64,000 bases of DNA from Brevifilum sp029548365 (lineage in GTDB: Bacteria > Chloroflexota > Anaerolineae > Anaerolineales > Anaerolineaceae), in contig DAOSSA010000009.1 of the NCBI GenBank assembly GCA_035376985.1, positions 10,745-74,744 on the forward strand. Direction: 5' to 3'. The notes under the pieces are model-generated. The model did not search any database, had not been told where the DNA came from, and was given only the letters and a program-made list of their open reading frames with translations. The translations under genes and the position numbers were made by a program. Positions 50,658 through 60,617 of the stretch are shown here, in pieces. Within the stretch, counting starts at the first letter, position 1. Each line of letters starts with the position of its first letter.

Positions 50658-51884
50658 ATGATACGATCAAACAAAAACAACAATCATAAGGATGTTGTCT
50701 TTAGAGATCTCATGCCTGAGATTCCTTCGACCACATATGCCACATTTGCTCTGTACAGATATCCAGCGAAATTTATCCCACAAGTAATTGCATACGCTCT
50801 GACCGAGTATGGAAAAGCTGGCATGAGCGTGCTTGATCCTTTTGCAGGATATGGTACTGTTGGGACAACTGCGAAAATTTATGGTTTTGATTATGAATTA
50901 TGGGATTTAAACCCTTTATTAAACCATATCCACCCAATCTCAATTATGCCACCCATAGATTTAGATGAAAAACGATTAATAAAAGATATGATGGCTTACT
51001 CAAAACCATTTTTACCCGATTGGCAAAATATCAAATATTGGCATGACGAAGTATTTTTGGACATGTTAACCAAAAGTTGGGGCTATTATCATTCGTTAAA
51101 TAATGAGGAAGAAAAGAGACTGTTATTAATCCCCTTAATAAAAGCAACCCGTTATTTTTCATATAACGATGAAAAAAGACAGAAGTTGTCCAGATCCCCA
51201 TACTCATTAAAAAGAATCAACAATCTAAAATCGACAATCTGGCAAATAAAATTCTTTGAACTTATAGCAAATGAATTATTGAAAATCAAGAATAATTTAA
51301 TAGAATATCAAAATTTACGACCAATGAATGTAAATGGCGTCATTAAGGGCGGAATAAATTCCTTAAAATCTGATCTTAATCACAATATAAATTTTCTTAT
51401 TACATCTCCCCCATACCTTCAAGCACAAGAATATATTAGAGCAACAAAGATGGATTTATTTTGGTTGGGATATTCAGAAGAAACAATAAGGAAATTAAGT
51501 AAACTAGAATTTCCATACCAAAATGTTCCTGCAACTAATATCCTATCTAATTCGTATTATAAGTATTTAGAAAATATCACTGAACGACATATGAGAGAAA
51601 TTTATACCGGTTATTTTTTTGGAGTTTTAGGGACATTGTCTAAACTTCAAGAAAGAATTACAGACAGGATGTTTTTATTTGTGGGACCTGCGACAATAAG
51701 GACCGTTCCAATTCCAATTGATGATATATTTATTGAACACTTTGTTAACCTAGGTTGGAAACATGAAATAACGTTGATCGATACAATTATTTCCAGAAAC
51801 ATGTTTTTTTATAAGGAAAACCCTGCTACAGGGAAAAAAGATAATCGAATGAAAACAGAACACTTGATTGTTCTAAAAAAATAA
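50658..51884 (+). CDS. DNA methyltransferase (TSPPY type), probable RM component
   Basis: 408 residues. SAM motif I is LDPFAGYGTVG at residues ~59-69, preceded by YRYPAKFIPQ (motif X-like); motif IV is ITSPPYLQAQEY near 247-258, characteristic of N4-cytosine (or N6-adenine) DNA methyltransferases. Between them ~180 residues may hold target recognition (alpha-like order). Base composition is strikingly AT-rich, with many AAA/AAT codons, unlike comEC and psuG on both sides, which points to horizontal acquisition. The gene is followed after 28 bases by a PD-(D/E)XK-like nuclease gene, making a restriction-modification pair the likeliest reading. Confidence 0.85.
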   Translation: MIRSNKNNNHKDVVFRDLMPEIPSTTYATFALYRYPAKFIPQVIAYALTEYGKAGMSVLDPFAGYGTVGTTAKIYGFDYELWDLNPLLNHIHPISIMPPIDLDEKRLIKDMMAYSKPFLPDWQNIKYWHDEVFLDMLTKSWGYYHSLNNEEEKRLLLIPLIKATRYFSYNDEKRQKLSRSPYSLKRINNLKSTIWQIKFFELIANELLKIKNNLIEYQNLRPMNVNGVIKGGINSLKSDLNHNINFLITSPPYLQAQEYIRATKMDLFWLGYSEETIRKLSKLEFPYQNVPATNILSNSYYKYLENITERHMREIYTGYFFGVLGTLSKLQERITDRMFLFVGPATIRTVPIPIDDIFIEHFVNLGWKHEITLIDTIISRNMFFYKENPATGKKDNRMKTEHLIVLKK

Positions 51885-51912
51885 AAAAGGGTAGTCTTGG
51901 AGGTCTGTTAAT

Positions 51913-52416
51913 ATGACTGATAACAGTGGGATACGAGGCAAGCAATCAGCAGTGACTGGTTTTGCACATGAGCATATTGCTGTTGGAATCCTGATGAAAA
52001 AATATGGTGATGTTTCATTAGTCAATTTGCCATTATCAACCTACGATTTAATCATTGTGAGAGAAAAAAATGGCTTTGATGATTTTATTAGAGCTCAGGT
52101 TAAAACAGCGACAAAAAGAGTGTCATTTACTGGTGGCAGTAGAGGCGGCATTGATAGAACATATTTCTCCGATGTAAAAACTTATCGCCAGTCACCAGAT
52201 ACCAGTGATGTGATTATTGGCGTTCATCCTAATGGCACTTCTTTTGACTTATTTTTCATCCCTACCATTTTAATAGAAATCCTTGATCAAGATAGCATTT
52301 CTATCAATAGAATAAATCCTCTAAAAAATAATTACGATATGCTGGAAAACTGTAAAGATAAAGGCTATGTTTTAACAAAAGCGATTGAATTCAACATTGT
52401 TAGAGAGCAAAAATAG
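51913..52416 (+). CDS. Putative PD-(D/E)XK endonuclease (RM partner)
   Basis: 167 residues. A plausible nuclease core is visible: Glu20 in FAHEHIAVGILMKKYG, Asp45 in STYDLIIV and Gln62-Val63-Lys64 in RAQVKTAT, the E...D...QxK form of the PD-(D/E)XK fold. Such small cores occur in type II restriction enzymes and Holliday-junction or repair nucleases. Same AT-rich composition and strand as the methyltransferase. GGAGG precedes the ATG. I do not recognise a named family; the assignment is from motif spacing and context. Confidence 0.65.
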   Translation: MTDNSGIRGKQSAVTGFAHEHIAVGILMKKYGDVSLVNLPLSTYDLIIVREKNGFDDFIRAQVKTATKRVSFTGGSRGGIDRTYFSDVKTYRQSPDTSDVIIGVHPNGTSFDLFFIPTILIEILDQDSISINRINPLKNNYDMLENCKDKGYVLTKAIEFNIVREQK

Positions 52417-52548
52417 CCCCAAGGAAGCTTTCTTTGATTTATGTGAAACAATGTTTTATCCAAACTATTAGTTGGTATTCTTTCACAGAGCTTCGTAAAA
52501 AGGTTGGTTATTTTTAAAAAGCATTTGTCAGCTTCAGCACCTCATTTT

Positions 52549-52557
52549 TTGCTAGAT
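52549..52557 (+). promoter_or_regulatory. Extended -10 box before psuG (near-leaderless)
   Basis: TGCTAGATT is followed eight to nine bases later by the ATG of psuG (a TTG lies three bases earlier). No Shine-Dalgarno is possible in the remaining space. Confidence 0.45.
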
Positions 52558-52566
52558 TAACACTTG

Positions 52567-53502
52567 ATGAACACGTCCCTGCCCCCCTCTTTTGTCCTCT
52601 CCCCCGGCCTGCTGCAGGCGCTCAACCTGGGCTTGCCCGTTGTGGCGCTGGAATCGGCGGTGATCACCCACGGCTTGCCCCACCCGCACAACCTCGCCCT
52701 CGCCCGGGATGTGGAAGCCGAGGTGCGTGCCCAGGGCGCCACGCCCGCCACCATCGCCCTGCTGGAGGGCAAAGTGCACGTCGGGCTGAGCGAGGAGCAG
52801 ATCACCGCGCTGGCAGAGATGGACACAACCCGCAAGATCAGCCTGCGCGACCTCGGCATCGCTCTGGCCGGGAAGCTGAGCGGGGGCACAACGGTCGCAG
52901 CCACGCTGTATGCAGCCGTGCAGGCGGGCATCCGTGTATTTGCCACCGGCGGGATCGGCGGGGTTCACCGCGGCTCGGCTTTCGATGTCTCCACCGATTT
53001 AGTTCAACTGGGCAGGTCGCCCGTGGTGGTGGTATGCGCCGGCGCCAAGGCAATTCTCGACCTGCCAGCCACACGCGAGGTGCTTGAAACCCGGGGGGTG
53101 CCGGTGATCGGCTACCAGACCGATGAATTTCCCGGGTTCTTCACCCGCAGCAGTGGGTTGACCATCGATCAGCGCGTGGACACCCCCGAAGCCGCGGCTC
53201 AAATTGCACTGGCGACCTGGAAAGCCGGCCTGCGCAGCGCAGTGCTGCTGGTGGTACCGCCACCCGAAGCGGTATCAATGCCTGCCGATGAAATCGAAGA
53301 CGCCATCCAGGCCGCGCTGGCACAGGCGGAAACGGCCGGAATCCACGGTGCAACAGCCACGCCCTTCTTGCTGCAGCGCGTCAGCGAACTGACCGGCGGC
53401 GAAAGCCTACGCGCGAACCTGGCATTGCTGAAGAATAATGCCAGCGTAGCTGCGCAGGTTTCCAAAGCGATCCGTGCGACCAAAGGTTTTGCCAATTTTT
53501 AA
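52567..53502 (+). CDS. psuG: Pseudouridine-5'-phosphate glycosidase
   Basis: 311 residues. Cleaves the C-C bond of pseudouridine 5'-phosphate to ribose-5-phosphate and uracil. Family signatures: VVALESAVITHGLPHPHNLALA, GATPATIALLEGKVHVGL, the Lys in RKISLRDLG, FATGGIGGVHRG, and a conserved TDEFPGFF. Usually next to a PfkB pseudouridine kinase (psuK); none is adjacent here. GC-rich again, ending the AT-rich island. Confidence 0.93.
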   Translation: MNTSLPPSFVLSPGLLQALNLGLPVVALESAVITHGLPHPHNLALARDVEAEVRAQGATPATIALLEGKVHVGLSEEQITALAEMDTTRKISLRDLGIALAGKLSGGTTVAATLYAAVQAGIRVFATGGIGGVHRGSAFDVSTDLVQLGRSPVVVVCAGAKAILDLPATREVLETRGVPVIGYQTDEFPGFFTRSSGLTIDQRVDTPEAAAQIALATWKAGLRSAVLLVVPPPEAVSMPADEIEDAIQAALAQAETAGIHGATATPFLLQRVSELTGGESLRANLALLKNNASVAAQVSKAIRATKGFANF

Positions 53503-53524
53503 ACAGCGTCTATGTTGAATATTG

Positions 53525-54454
53525 TTAGGGGCCCCGTGTCATCGTCGGTGTCAAGGTGTTGGTGGCCGTCGGCCAGCGCGTTTGTGAGGGCGTCACCGTG
53601 GGCGTACTGGTGCGCGTGCGGGTGGGGGTACCGGTCAATGTGGGCGGTAAAGACGGCGTGGGGGATTGCGTCCGTGTGGGGGTCGGTGTAACCGTTGAGA
53701 GAACAATTTCTCCGATAACGGTAAAATATCCTGTAACCTTCCACTGTGTGCCTGCGAAGATCCGCACTTCATAGGTGCCCGGTCGCCAATGTTGATCGGG
53801 GGGTTCCCAGTTGGTATAACCGTAACCTCCGGTGCCATCGAGCCAGGGGCGGGTTTGAAAGTGCACCAGTTCGCCCTCCCAATACCAGAGTGCGCTCCAT
53901 TGTGAGCCAACCGCCATATTGTTGTAACTGAAGGTGCCAAACAGTTGACCTACCGGGTTATCAAATTCCTCTGCCGGGTCAACCGGCTGCCAGTCCTCAC
54001 TCATCCGCCGGGCGAAAACAATCGGGCTGAACAAAGCATCGGGGTTGGGGGGAACCTCAGCTTCACTTTCGTTTTCCACTTCAGGGGGCAAGCTGGGCGT
54101 GCTGGTGATCGAGGGTGTGTCGGTGATGGTGGGTGTCAGTGTAATCGAAGGTGTGATGGTTATACTGGGCGTGACGGTGACGGTCGGCGTTTGAGTGACG
54201 GTGGGTGAAGGCGTAATAAACACATACACCATCGGCTCAGCATAATTGAGGGTTACCCAGGCCAGGGGAATTAACAGTATCGAGATGATGATTAACCGCC
54301 AGCCGCGTCGCATGCGGGCTTGCCGCTTTCCAAAAAAGGGTATTTTGCGTCCTTTGGTCAGGTGGTTGATGCCGAAAATCAATGTTAAAATAGCGGCAAC
54401 CCCCATGATGATTACCGCAGTAAAAACCGTTGATTGAATATCAATTTTCAACAT
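53525..54454 (-). CDS. Membrane-anchored Pro/Thr-rich protein of unknown function
   Basis: 309 residues from the ATG at 54454. Two N-terminal transmembrane helices (about 8-30 and 46-64), then Thr/Pro/Ser repeats of the TPTVTxTPSIT kind, a ~120-residue globular domain (GTFSYNNMAVGSQWSALWYWEGE ... GTYEVRIFAGTQWKVTGYFTV) that looks like a beta-sandwich, and a second Pro/Thr tail to the C-terminus. The repeats probably span the wall. A TATAAT on the minus strand (54485-54480) supports the start. Divergent from the kinase-like gene. Confidence 0.65.
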   Translation of the reverse strand: MLKIDIQSTVFTAVIIMGVAAILTLIFGINHLTKGRKIPFFGKRQARMRRGWRLIIISILLIPLAWVTLNYAEPMVYVFITPSPTVTQTPTVTVTPSITITPSITLTPTITDTPSITSTPSLPPEVENESEAEVPPNPDALFSPIVFARRMSEDWQPVDPAEEFDNPVGQLFGTFSYNNMAVGSQWSALWYWEGELVHFQTRPWLDGTGGYGYTNWEPPDQHWRPGTYEVRIFAGTQWKVTGYFTVIGEIVLSTVTPTPTRTQSPTPSLPPTLTGTPTRTRTSTPTVTPSQTRWPTATNTLTPTMTRGP

Positions 54455-54479
54455 AAGCCGATTCCGTAAACCCAAACAA

Positions 54480-54518
54480 ATTATAGCGTATTTTATCGTT
54501 TAGAATTAACTGTATAAT
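54480..54518. promoter_or_regulatory. Divergent -10 boxes between the Pro/Thr protein and kinase-like genes
   Basis: Minus-strand TATAAT (54485-54480) reads toward 54454; plus-strand TATAAT (54513-54518) reads toward 54565. The two starts would be about 50 bases apart. Confidence 0.6.
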
Positions 54519-54564
54519 GATACATATCGATTCTTTCGATGCGATCAGATGATTTTTTAGTGCA

Positions 54565-56452
54565 ATGACCTTGAAAAACGGTTATCTCTTACACGGTCGC
54601 TACCGCATTCTTGACATCCTCGGGCAGGGGGCTATCGGGGTTATGTACCGCGCCGTTGATGAAAAACTGGATATCAGCGTGGTGGTTAAGGAGCGTGTTT
54701 ATCGCTCAGAAGACAATGCTCAGCACTTTCAACGGGGCGCCAGGGTCCTGGCCTCACTCCGGCATCCCAATATGGCGAGAGTTTATAATTATTTCCTGAT
54801 TGAAGGTCAGGGGCTGTACCTGGTGGGGGAATACATCGAAGGGCAGGATTTGCGGCAATGGATGTCTGAAGCGGGAGAGTTGTCTGAAATGGAAACCTTG
54901 CAGGTTGGGATTGCCATTTGCAATGCTTTAATTTATCTGCACAGCCAGGATCCGCCCATTCTCCATAACGGAATTGCTCCCAAAAACATCAAATTCTCGC
55001 CCTTTGGTGAGATCATGTTGGTGGATTTGGGAATTGATGATGCTTATTTGCAAAGCCAGCTCAAAAGCACATCCACACAAGCGAAAAGCTACGGATTTAT
55101 CGCACCAGAGCATTTTTCTGAGGAAGGGCTCGATCAGCGGTCGGACATCTTCTCCCTGGGTGGGGCTCTGTATACGGCCCTGGCCGGGTATCCGCCAGAA
55201 AACAGCCAGGATCGGGCGACGGGCAAAGCACAACTATCNNNNNNNNNNNNNNNNNNNNNNNNNNNNNNNNNNNNNNNNNNNNNNNNNNNNNNNNNNNNNN
55301 NNNNNNNNNNNNNNNNNNNNNNNNNNNNNNNNNNNNNNTTTTTTTGCTGCCATCATTGTTGTACTGGGGGCTTTGCTTGGTTTTACGCTCCTCAAGCCGC
55401 AGGGTTTGCATGGACTCATTATTATCGATCAGCAACCCACAACGACGCAAATCAATGTGGCTCATCAAAATGAGATGGAGGTGCTCCCATTGCCCACAGC
55501 GGAGCCGGGTGTTGTGAGGACGGTCACCCCGCTGAGTGAAGAAATCATCGTAACAGAAGTAACCGAACCCAATTTAGCCCCCGCTCCCACGTCCATGGGC
55601 GGAGGTGCAGGATTGTTGGCATATGTCTCGGAGCGCTCAGGTATCCCTCAAATTTGGCTGATTGACGTGTCCAGCAAGGAGACAACCCAGCTCACCGACC
55701 TGGATGATGGCGCTTGCCAGCCTGATTGGTCTCCCTGCGGTGAACACATCGTGTTTACGTCGCCCTGCATGTCAAAACGGGCAAGCTACCCTGGTTCCCG
55801 GTTAATGATCATCGATATTGCCAGCGGTGAAATGCAGTCTCTACCCCCCTCTTTAGAGGGTGATTTTGACCCAGCCTGGTCACCGGATGGCGAATGGATT
55901 GCCTATACCACCCTCATCAGCAAACGGGAACAACTGGCAAAAATTAACATCAATGAGCTGACGTCCACCAGACTATCTGACGGCAGTTATCCCGATTCTT
56001 CGCCTGCCTGGTCGCCAGATGGAACACAACTGGCTTTTGTTCGCAACCGCGGTGTGGACCAGATCTGGCTGATGGATCCGAATGGTGAAAATCAAATTCA
56101 GTTCACGCGGTCAGGCAGGATCGATAACACCAAGCCCGCTTGGTATTACGATGGCAGCCTGATTCTTTTCAGTCAATCTTTTGGCGAGGGCAGTGCTTCC
56201 AAGCAGATTTACGGGATGAGGGTTGAAGATATTGGTCAGGCTGAAGAAAACAAAATCATCCCCATGATAAAACTGGATTACATTCCCCTGATGGATCATG
56301 TGGATGTGTCGCCGGACGGTTACTGGCTGGCATTTGACTACTGGTATTTTAACGTCCTTGAAGATATTTATATCATGTCTTTTCCCAGCGCCAACTTGAT
56401 CCAATTGACCGATCACCCCGCTCCGGACTACGATCCGGTCTGGTCCCCCTGA
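54565..56452 (+). CDS. Degenerate Ser/Thr kinase joined to a PD40 beta-propeller (gap inside)
   Basis: Kinase-fold N-terminus (residues 1-225), then a 100-N assembly gap, a transmembrane helix (AAIIVVLGALLGFTLL) and a TolB/PD40-type propeller with repeated PAWSPDG motifs. The glycine loop and Lys42 are present, but the alpha-C Glu is Gly58 and the HRD motif reads His134-Asn135-Gly136, so the catalytic Asp is lost; Asn141 and D154-L-G remain. It is probably a pseudokinase or a very weak kinase. The two sides of the gap are in different frames, so the true gap should be a multiple of three if this is one gene. Confidence 0.75.
55239..55338. other. 100-base assembly gap (N)
   Basis: Exactly 100 N inside the kinase-propeller gene; a scaffold placeholder, not real length. 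Confidence 0.99.
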
Positions 56453-56501
56453 TTGGGTTTAAGAGACAATAAACATCAAAGGGTTCAATTTCCTATCCCG
56501 C

Positions 56502-58466
56502 CTATGATTCTGACTGCAACCACAGGTATTGACAGGGCGCCAGGGATAGAACGGTTTCGTCTTTTATCACGGTGCCGCTGACCATGTCCACCAGGGGGAA
56601 CACCAGGTTGCACAGCCGCAGCACATTGTTTGGTACGGTCTGGGGTTGATCGCTGAAGTTATTCAGGAACAAAATATTCGCTTCTTTCCCCGCATGGCGA
56701 TAGGCAAACACGTGCGGGTTGCCTGAATCGATAAACTCAGGCAGCCCCTGCTGAATTATGGGGGTTGATTTCCTGAGCTCAATCAGGTTTTGTAAACCGT
56801 GAAATATTTTCCCGGGGATCGTGCTCTCATCAGTGCTGAGGGCATAAAGTTCCGGGTCAGCTTCCGGGCGGTGCACCCAGCGGCTATCATCGGCTTTAGC
56901 CGGGTTCTGGCGATAAGAGTAATCGTTGAGGGTTCCCACCTCATCTCCCAGGTAGATCAGCGGTATCCCACCAATGGAAAGGATCACATTGTGGATCAGC
57001 AAAATCCGGCGAATAGCGATATCTACCTCAACCCCGGTCTCCTCGGTGATGGCTTTTTCTAAGCCAGCCAGCGAGGCGCAGGTACCGGAGATGCGGGCGT
57101 CGCGAGTTATTGGGTTTTCCTGGAAGGGTAAACCGCGCCCAAAGCTGCCATCAAAGACACCGGTGAAAAATGCGTTTAGAAATTGGCGGTGGTCAAAGGC
57201 ATGGATGCCCAAAGCGTTGGCGTCTTCATCGGAAAAAGTCCAGCCGATGTCATCGTGGCAGCGCACATAGTTGACCCACGCGCATCCCGGTGGAAGCGCA
57301 AACCGGTTAGACATCGAGTAATGCAGAAGAGCCACCTCACGGGTGGCCAGGCTGTTCCACAGCAGCGCCATCAACAGGGGGTTGTAGGATAGCTGGCATT
57401 CCTCAGAATGAATATATTTAGCCACTTCATCAGGGTGCACAATCGCTTCAGATTTAAAGAGCAGGGCGGGCGCGGCGATCCTGGCAATGGCATTGAATGC
57501 CTGGATCAGCATGTGTGCTTCAGGCAGGTTTTCGCAGGTGGTCCCCAGCTCTTTCCAGATGAAGGCCACTGCATCCAGGCGTAAAACTTCCACCCCCTGG
57601 TTGGCTAAAAAGAGCATCTCATTGGACATCTGGTTGAAAACTTCCGGGTTGGCATAATTGAGGTCCCACTGGTTGCTGTGGAAAGTGGTCCATACCCATT
57701 GACCGATATCATCAAAATAAGTAAATGCGCCCGGGTGCTCATCAGGAAAAATTTCGCGCAGGTGGGTTTCATAGGCGTCGGGCATCTGGCGGTCGGGGAA
57801 CATGCGATAATATTCCTGGTAGACCGGGTTGCCAGCCCGCGCCTTGACAGCCCATTCATGTTCGCTGGAGGTGTGGTTGAACACAAAGTCAAGCACCAGG
57901 CTGATTCCCTCGGCGCGCAATTCTTCAGCCAGTGCGCGCAGTTCTTCCATGGTGCCCAGCCGCGGATCGACCTCCCGATAGCTGCTGATGGCGTAACCGC
58001 CATCATTTTCGCCCTCGGGACTTTTAAACAGGGGCATTAAGTGCAAGGTGGTCAGACCAAGCGCCTTGAAATAGGGAATTTTTTCACGAATGCCAGCCAG
58101 GTCGCCAGCAAAGAGATCGGTATAACACACGCCGCCCAGAATGTGATGGCTCTGAAACCAATCCGGGTGTTCCTCGCGGGCAGCATCCAGTGTCTGCAGG
58201 GCAGCGTCCCTCGCCGTCCAGGCATGCGCCATCAATCTCAGCAGAACTTCAATGTGGTAGAAAAAATCGTACTGGTTGCCGTAAAGGTGCAGCAGGATTT
58301 GGAATAAACGCGGAAAATGCTGCTTCAAGCGGGTTTGAAATTGCCCCCACGCCCGGGAGTTTTGTGCAGCATACGCAGAAAACTCAGCTTCCAGCCGCGG
58401 CTGCAGCCTTTCCAATGTGCGTTGTGCTAAATGAATTGGATCATGCTCAGACATCGTTTTCACCAT
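56502..58466 (-). CDS. Amylosucrase (GH13)
   Basis: About 654 residues, the length of amylosucrase (GH13_4), which uses sucrose to extend an alpha-1,4-glucan and release fructose. An N-terminal helical domain (~1-90) precedes the (beta/alpha)8 barrel: DFVFNHTSSEHEWA, nucleophile Asp in VLRLDAVAFIWKELG, acid Glu in LLFKSEAIVHP, and CHDDIGWTF for the transition-state Asp and His. Start options are the ATG at 58466, sharing TGATG with the sugar kinase stop, or ATG 58454 with GGTGA upstream. Released fructose would feed the upstream kinase. Confidence 0.9.
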   Translation of the reverse strand: MVKTMSEHDPIHLAQRTLERLQPRLEAEFSAYAAQNSRAWGQFQTRLKQHFPRLFQILLHLYGNQYDFFYHIEVLLRLMAHAWTARDAALQTLDAAREEHPDWFQSHHILGGVCYTDLFAGDLAGIREKIPYFKALGLTTLHLMPLFKSPEGENDGGYAISSYREVDPRLGTMEELRALAEELRAEGISLVLDFVFNHTSSEHEWAVKARAGNPVYQEYYRMFPDRQMPDAYETHLREIFPDEHPGAFTYFDDIGQWVWTTFHSNQWDLNYANPEVFNQMSNEMLFLANQGVEVLRLDAVAFIWKELGTTCENLPEAHMLIQAFNAIARIAAPALLFKSEAIVHPDEVAKYIHSEECQLSYNPLLMALLWNSLATREVALLHYSMSNRFALPPGCAWVNYVRCHDDIGWTFSDEDANALGIHAFDHRQFLNAFFTGVFDGSFGRGLPFQENPITRDARISGTCASLAGLEKAITEETGVEVDIAIRRILLIHNVILSIGGIPLIYLGDEVGTLNDYSYRQNPAKADDSRWVHRPEADPELYALSTDESTIPGKIFHGLQNLIELRKSTPIIQQGLPEFIDSGNPHVFAYRHAGKEANILFLNNFSDQPQTVPNNVLRLCNLVFPLVDMVSGTVIKDETVLSLAPCQYLWLQSES

Positions 58467-59461
58467 CAACCAAATGATGCGTTATTTGCAGGTCCCTCAT
58501 GCCGGTGTGCAGACTGCAAGAATGCCTCCACTTGCGATAGGGTGGGTAAAGCCGGGATTGCCCCGCGTTGGGTGGTGGTCAGCGCACCAACGGCATTCGC
58601 CACTTGGCAGACATCCCTGAGTGCATGGTCTTCATGCCAGGCTTCCGGGTGATTGAGCAGACCCATCAGCAGACCGGCGACAAACCCATCCCCGGCACCC
58701 GTGGTGTCGATAGCTTGGACGTTAAAGCCCTGCACCTGTCCCCTGCATCGGGGTGTGTAATACCGGCAGCCATCCGCTCCCAGGGTCACCACAAACAAAC
58801 GCAAATCATCATGCCAGAGCGCTTCCACAGCCCGGTCGATATCTTCCACACCGGTCAGAAATAAAAGCTCTTCCTCACTGACTTTAACCAGGTGCGCCTG
58901 CTGCCAGATGCTCAAAATGCCTTTTTTGGCAGCCGGGGCATCAGGCCACAGCGTTAGGCGCAAATTAGGATCATAGGACACAAGAACGCCCTGCTGGCAG
59001 GCAACCTCCAGCGCGGTCAGCGTGGCACTCCTGGAGGGTTCGCTGATCAGGCTGATCGACCCGATATGAAGGATTTTTGCTGCTTGAATGAGCTCCACAG
59101 CTACTTCTTCCGGCGAAAAAAGCATGTCGGCGCTGGGGTGCCGATAAAACATAAATTCACGTTCGCCATCTGCCCGTAACGAGACGAAAGCCAGCGCGGT
59201 ACGCGCTTCCTGTGAGAACACCAGCCCGCGCGTGTCCACGCCTGATTGGTCCAGCGTTGCTTTTAGAAACAAACCGAAGGCGTCATCGCCCACCTTCCCC
59301 AGGAACGCGCTCGTGACGCCCAGTTTCACCAGCCCTGCTGCCACATTGGCGGGCGCACCGCCAGGCGCTTTTTTGAACGCCGGTGCGTCGATGAGCGTCA
59401 CCCCGGAGACCGTGGGGACAAAATCAATCAATAATTCGCCTAAGGTGATCACATCAACCAT
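58466..59461 (-). CDS. PfkB-family sugar kinase, probable fructokinase
   Basis: 331 residues. PfkB signatures GGAPANVAAGLVKLG near 33 and DTTGAGDGFVAGLLMG (catalytic Asp) near 250. Fructose is the expected substrate because the next gene is amylosucrase and the neighbouring LacI regulator lies upstream on the same strand. Translationally coupled to amylosucrase by TGATG. No strong promoter is seen in the 118 bases upstream, so it may be read from the lacI-type promoter. Confidence 0.87.
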   Translation of the reverse strand: MVDVITLGELLIDFVPTVSGVTLIDAPAFKKAPGGAPANVAAGLVKLGVTSAFLGKVGDDAFGLFLKATLDQSGVDTRGLVFSQEARTALAFVSLRADGEREFMFYRHPSADMLFSPEEVAVELIQAAKILHIGSISLISEPSRSATLTALEVACQQGVLVSYDPNLRLTLWPDAPAAKKGILSIWQQAHLVKVSEEELLFLTGVEDIDRAVEALWHDDLRLFVVTLGADGCRYYTPRCRGQVQGFNVQAIDTTGAGDGFVAGLLMGLLNHPEAWHEDHALRDVCQVANAVGALTTTQRGAIPALPTLSQVEAFLQSAHRHEGPANNASFG

Positions 59462-59579
59462 GGGTTCCCGTCTTCTTTCATAAAACTCATACTATTCAAA
59501 TCGGTCATCTTTGCGTAACACAACCCGGCCAAAGCTCAGCGCAATTATTTTAATTGATGTGTTTTATAACCAGGTTACC

Positions 59580-60593
59580 TTACGTGGTCTGCCGTTCAAT
59601 GATGGTGAGCGGCAAGCGGACATGTCGCAAGGGGCGCTCGGGATCTTTGATACGGGAGAGCAGGATTTCAACGGCCAGTCGTCCGGATTCGTCCAGAGAC
59701 TGGTGGATGGTACTCAAGCCCACGTAATCAGCCAAGTCCAGGTCGTCAAACCCCAGGACAGCCAGGTCCTGCGGGATGCGCAACCCCAGTGCGCGTGCTT
59801 TGTTAACCACACCCAGGGCTTGCATGTCCGTGGCGCAAAAGATGGCGGTTGGGCGGTCGGGTCGGGTCAGCAGGGGTTCGATCTGGCGTTCGGCGTCTAT
59901 GACGGTGTACTGCGAAGTACAGATAAAATCATTCGGTAAGGACAGCCCGGCTTTTTCAATCCCTTTTTGAAATCCGAGCAACCGCATCGTGATGGGTAAA
60001 ATGGCAAACTCGCCCAGGTCGGTGGTGTCGCCAAGGAAGGCCAGTCGCTGATGTCCCTTGCTGATCAGGTACTCAGCCGCCATTTCGCCCCCAGCTATAT
60101 CATCAATTTCGACTGTATTGAGGTCTTGCCGGGGAAACTCGATCAGAACCGTTTCAAGGTCATGATCTTTTAGTTTTTTCGCCGATTCATCGTTTACGCG
60201 CAAGGAGAGCAAGATCAAACCCTCCAGGTGACCGGTGACAGGCAGGGTCGCCAGGTAGTAGTTCAGGTGGTCAAGGGATTCAATAGTAAAGATGGTCAGC
60301 TCGTAACGGGTTGAAAGCAGTCCCTGTGCCACGCCGCGCAAGCGTTGGACAAAGGCTGGGGCGGTAAAAAAGGGCGTCATCACACCAATACGGGCAAAAT
60401 CCTTCATCGCCCGGGCGCGTGCTTCTGCCTTAGGGATAAACGCCAGGCGGTCGATAGCCTTCTGGACGCGTTCGCGCGTGTCATCGCTAACGCTGGAGCT
60501 GGCGTTGATCACCCGCGAAACGGTGGAGATGGACACGCCTGCCGCTTTTGCGACATCGTAAATGGTGGGTGTGCGACTGGATTTCGAGCTCAT
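59580..60593 (-). CDS. LacI-family transcriptional regulator
   Basis: 337 residues from the ATG at 60593. N-terminal helix-turn-helix TIYDVAKAAGVSISTVSRVIN followed by the hinge, and a periplasmic-binding-protein-like effector domain (RIGVMTPFFTAPAFVQRLRGVAQGL ... AVLGFDDLDLADYVGLSTIHQS). Expected to sense a sugar from sucrose breakdown and control the kinase-amylosucrase genes. Longer in-frame starts exist upstream but would run through the operator. A LacI-type palindrome and a good promoter lie just ahead, implying autoregulation. Confidence 0.9.
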   Translation of the reverse strand: MSSKSSRTPTIYDVAKAAGVSISTVSRVINASSSVSDDTRERVQKAIDRLAFIPKAEARARAMKDFARIGVMTPFFTAPAFVQRLRGVAQGLLSTRYELTIFTIESLDHLNYYLATLPVTGHLEGLILLSLRVNDESAKKLKDHDLETVLIEFPRQDLNTVEIDDIAGGEMAAEYLISKGHQRLAFLGDTTDLGEFAILPITMRLLGFQKGIEKAGLSLPNDFICTSQYTVIDAERQIEPLLTRPDRPTAIFCATDMQALGVVNKARALGLRIPQDLAVLGFDDLDLADYVGLSTIHQSLDESGRLAVEILLSRIKDPERPLRHVRLPLTIIERQTT

Positions 60594-60617
60594 GGCAAAA
60601 AAAGGGTTGATTAAGGG

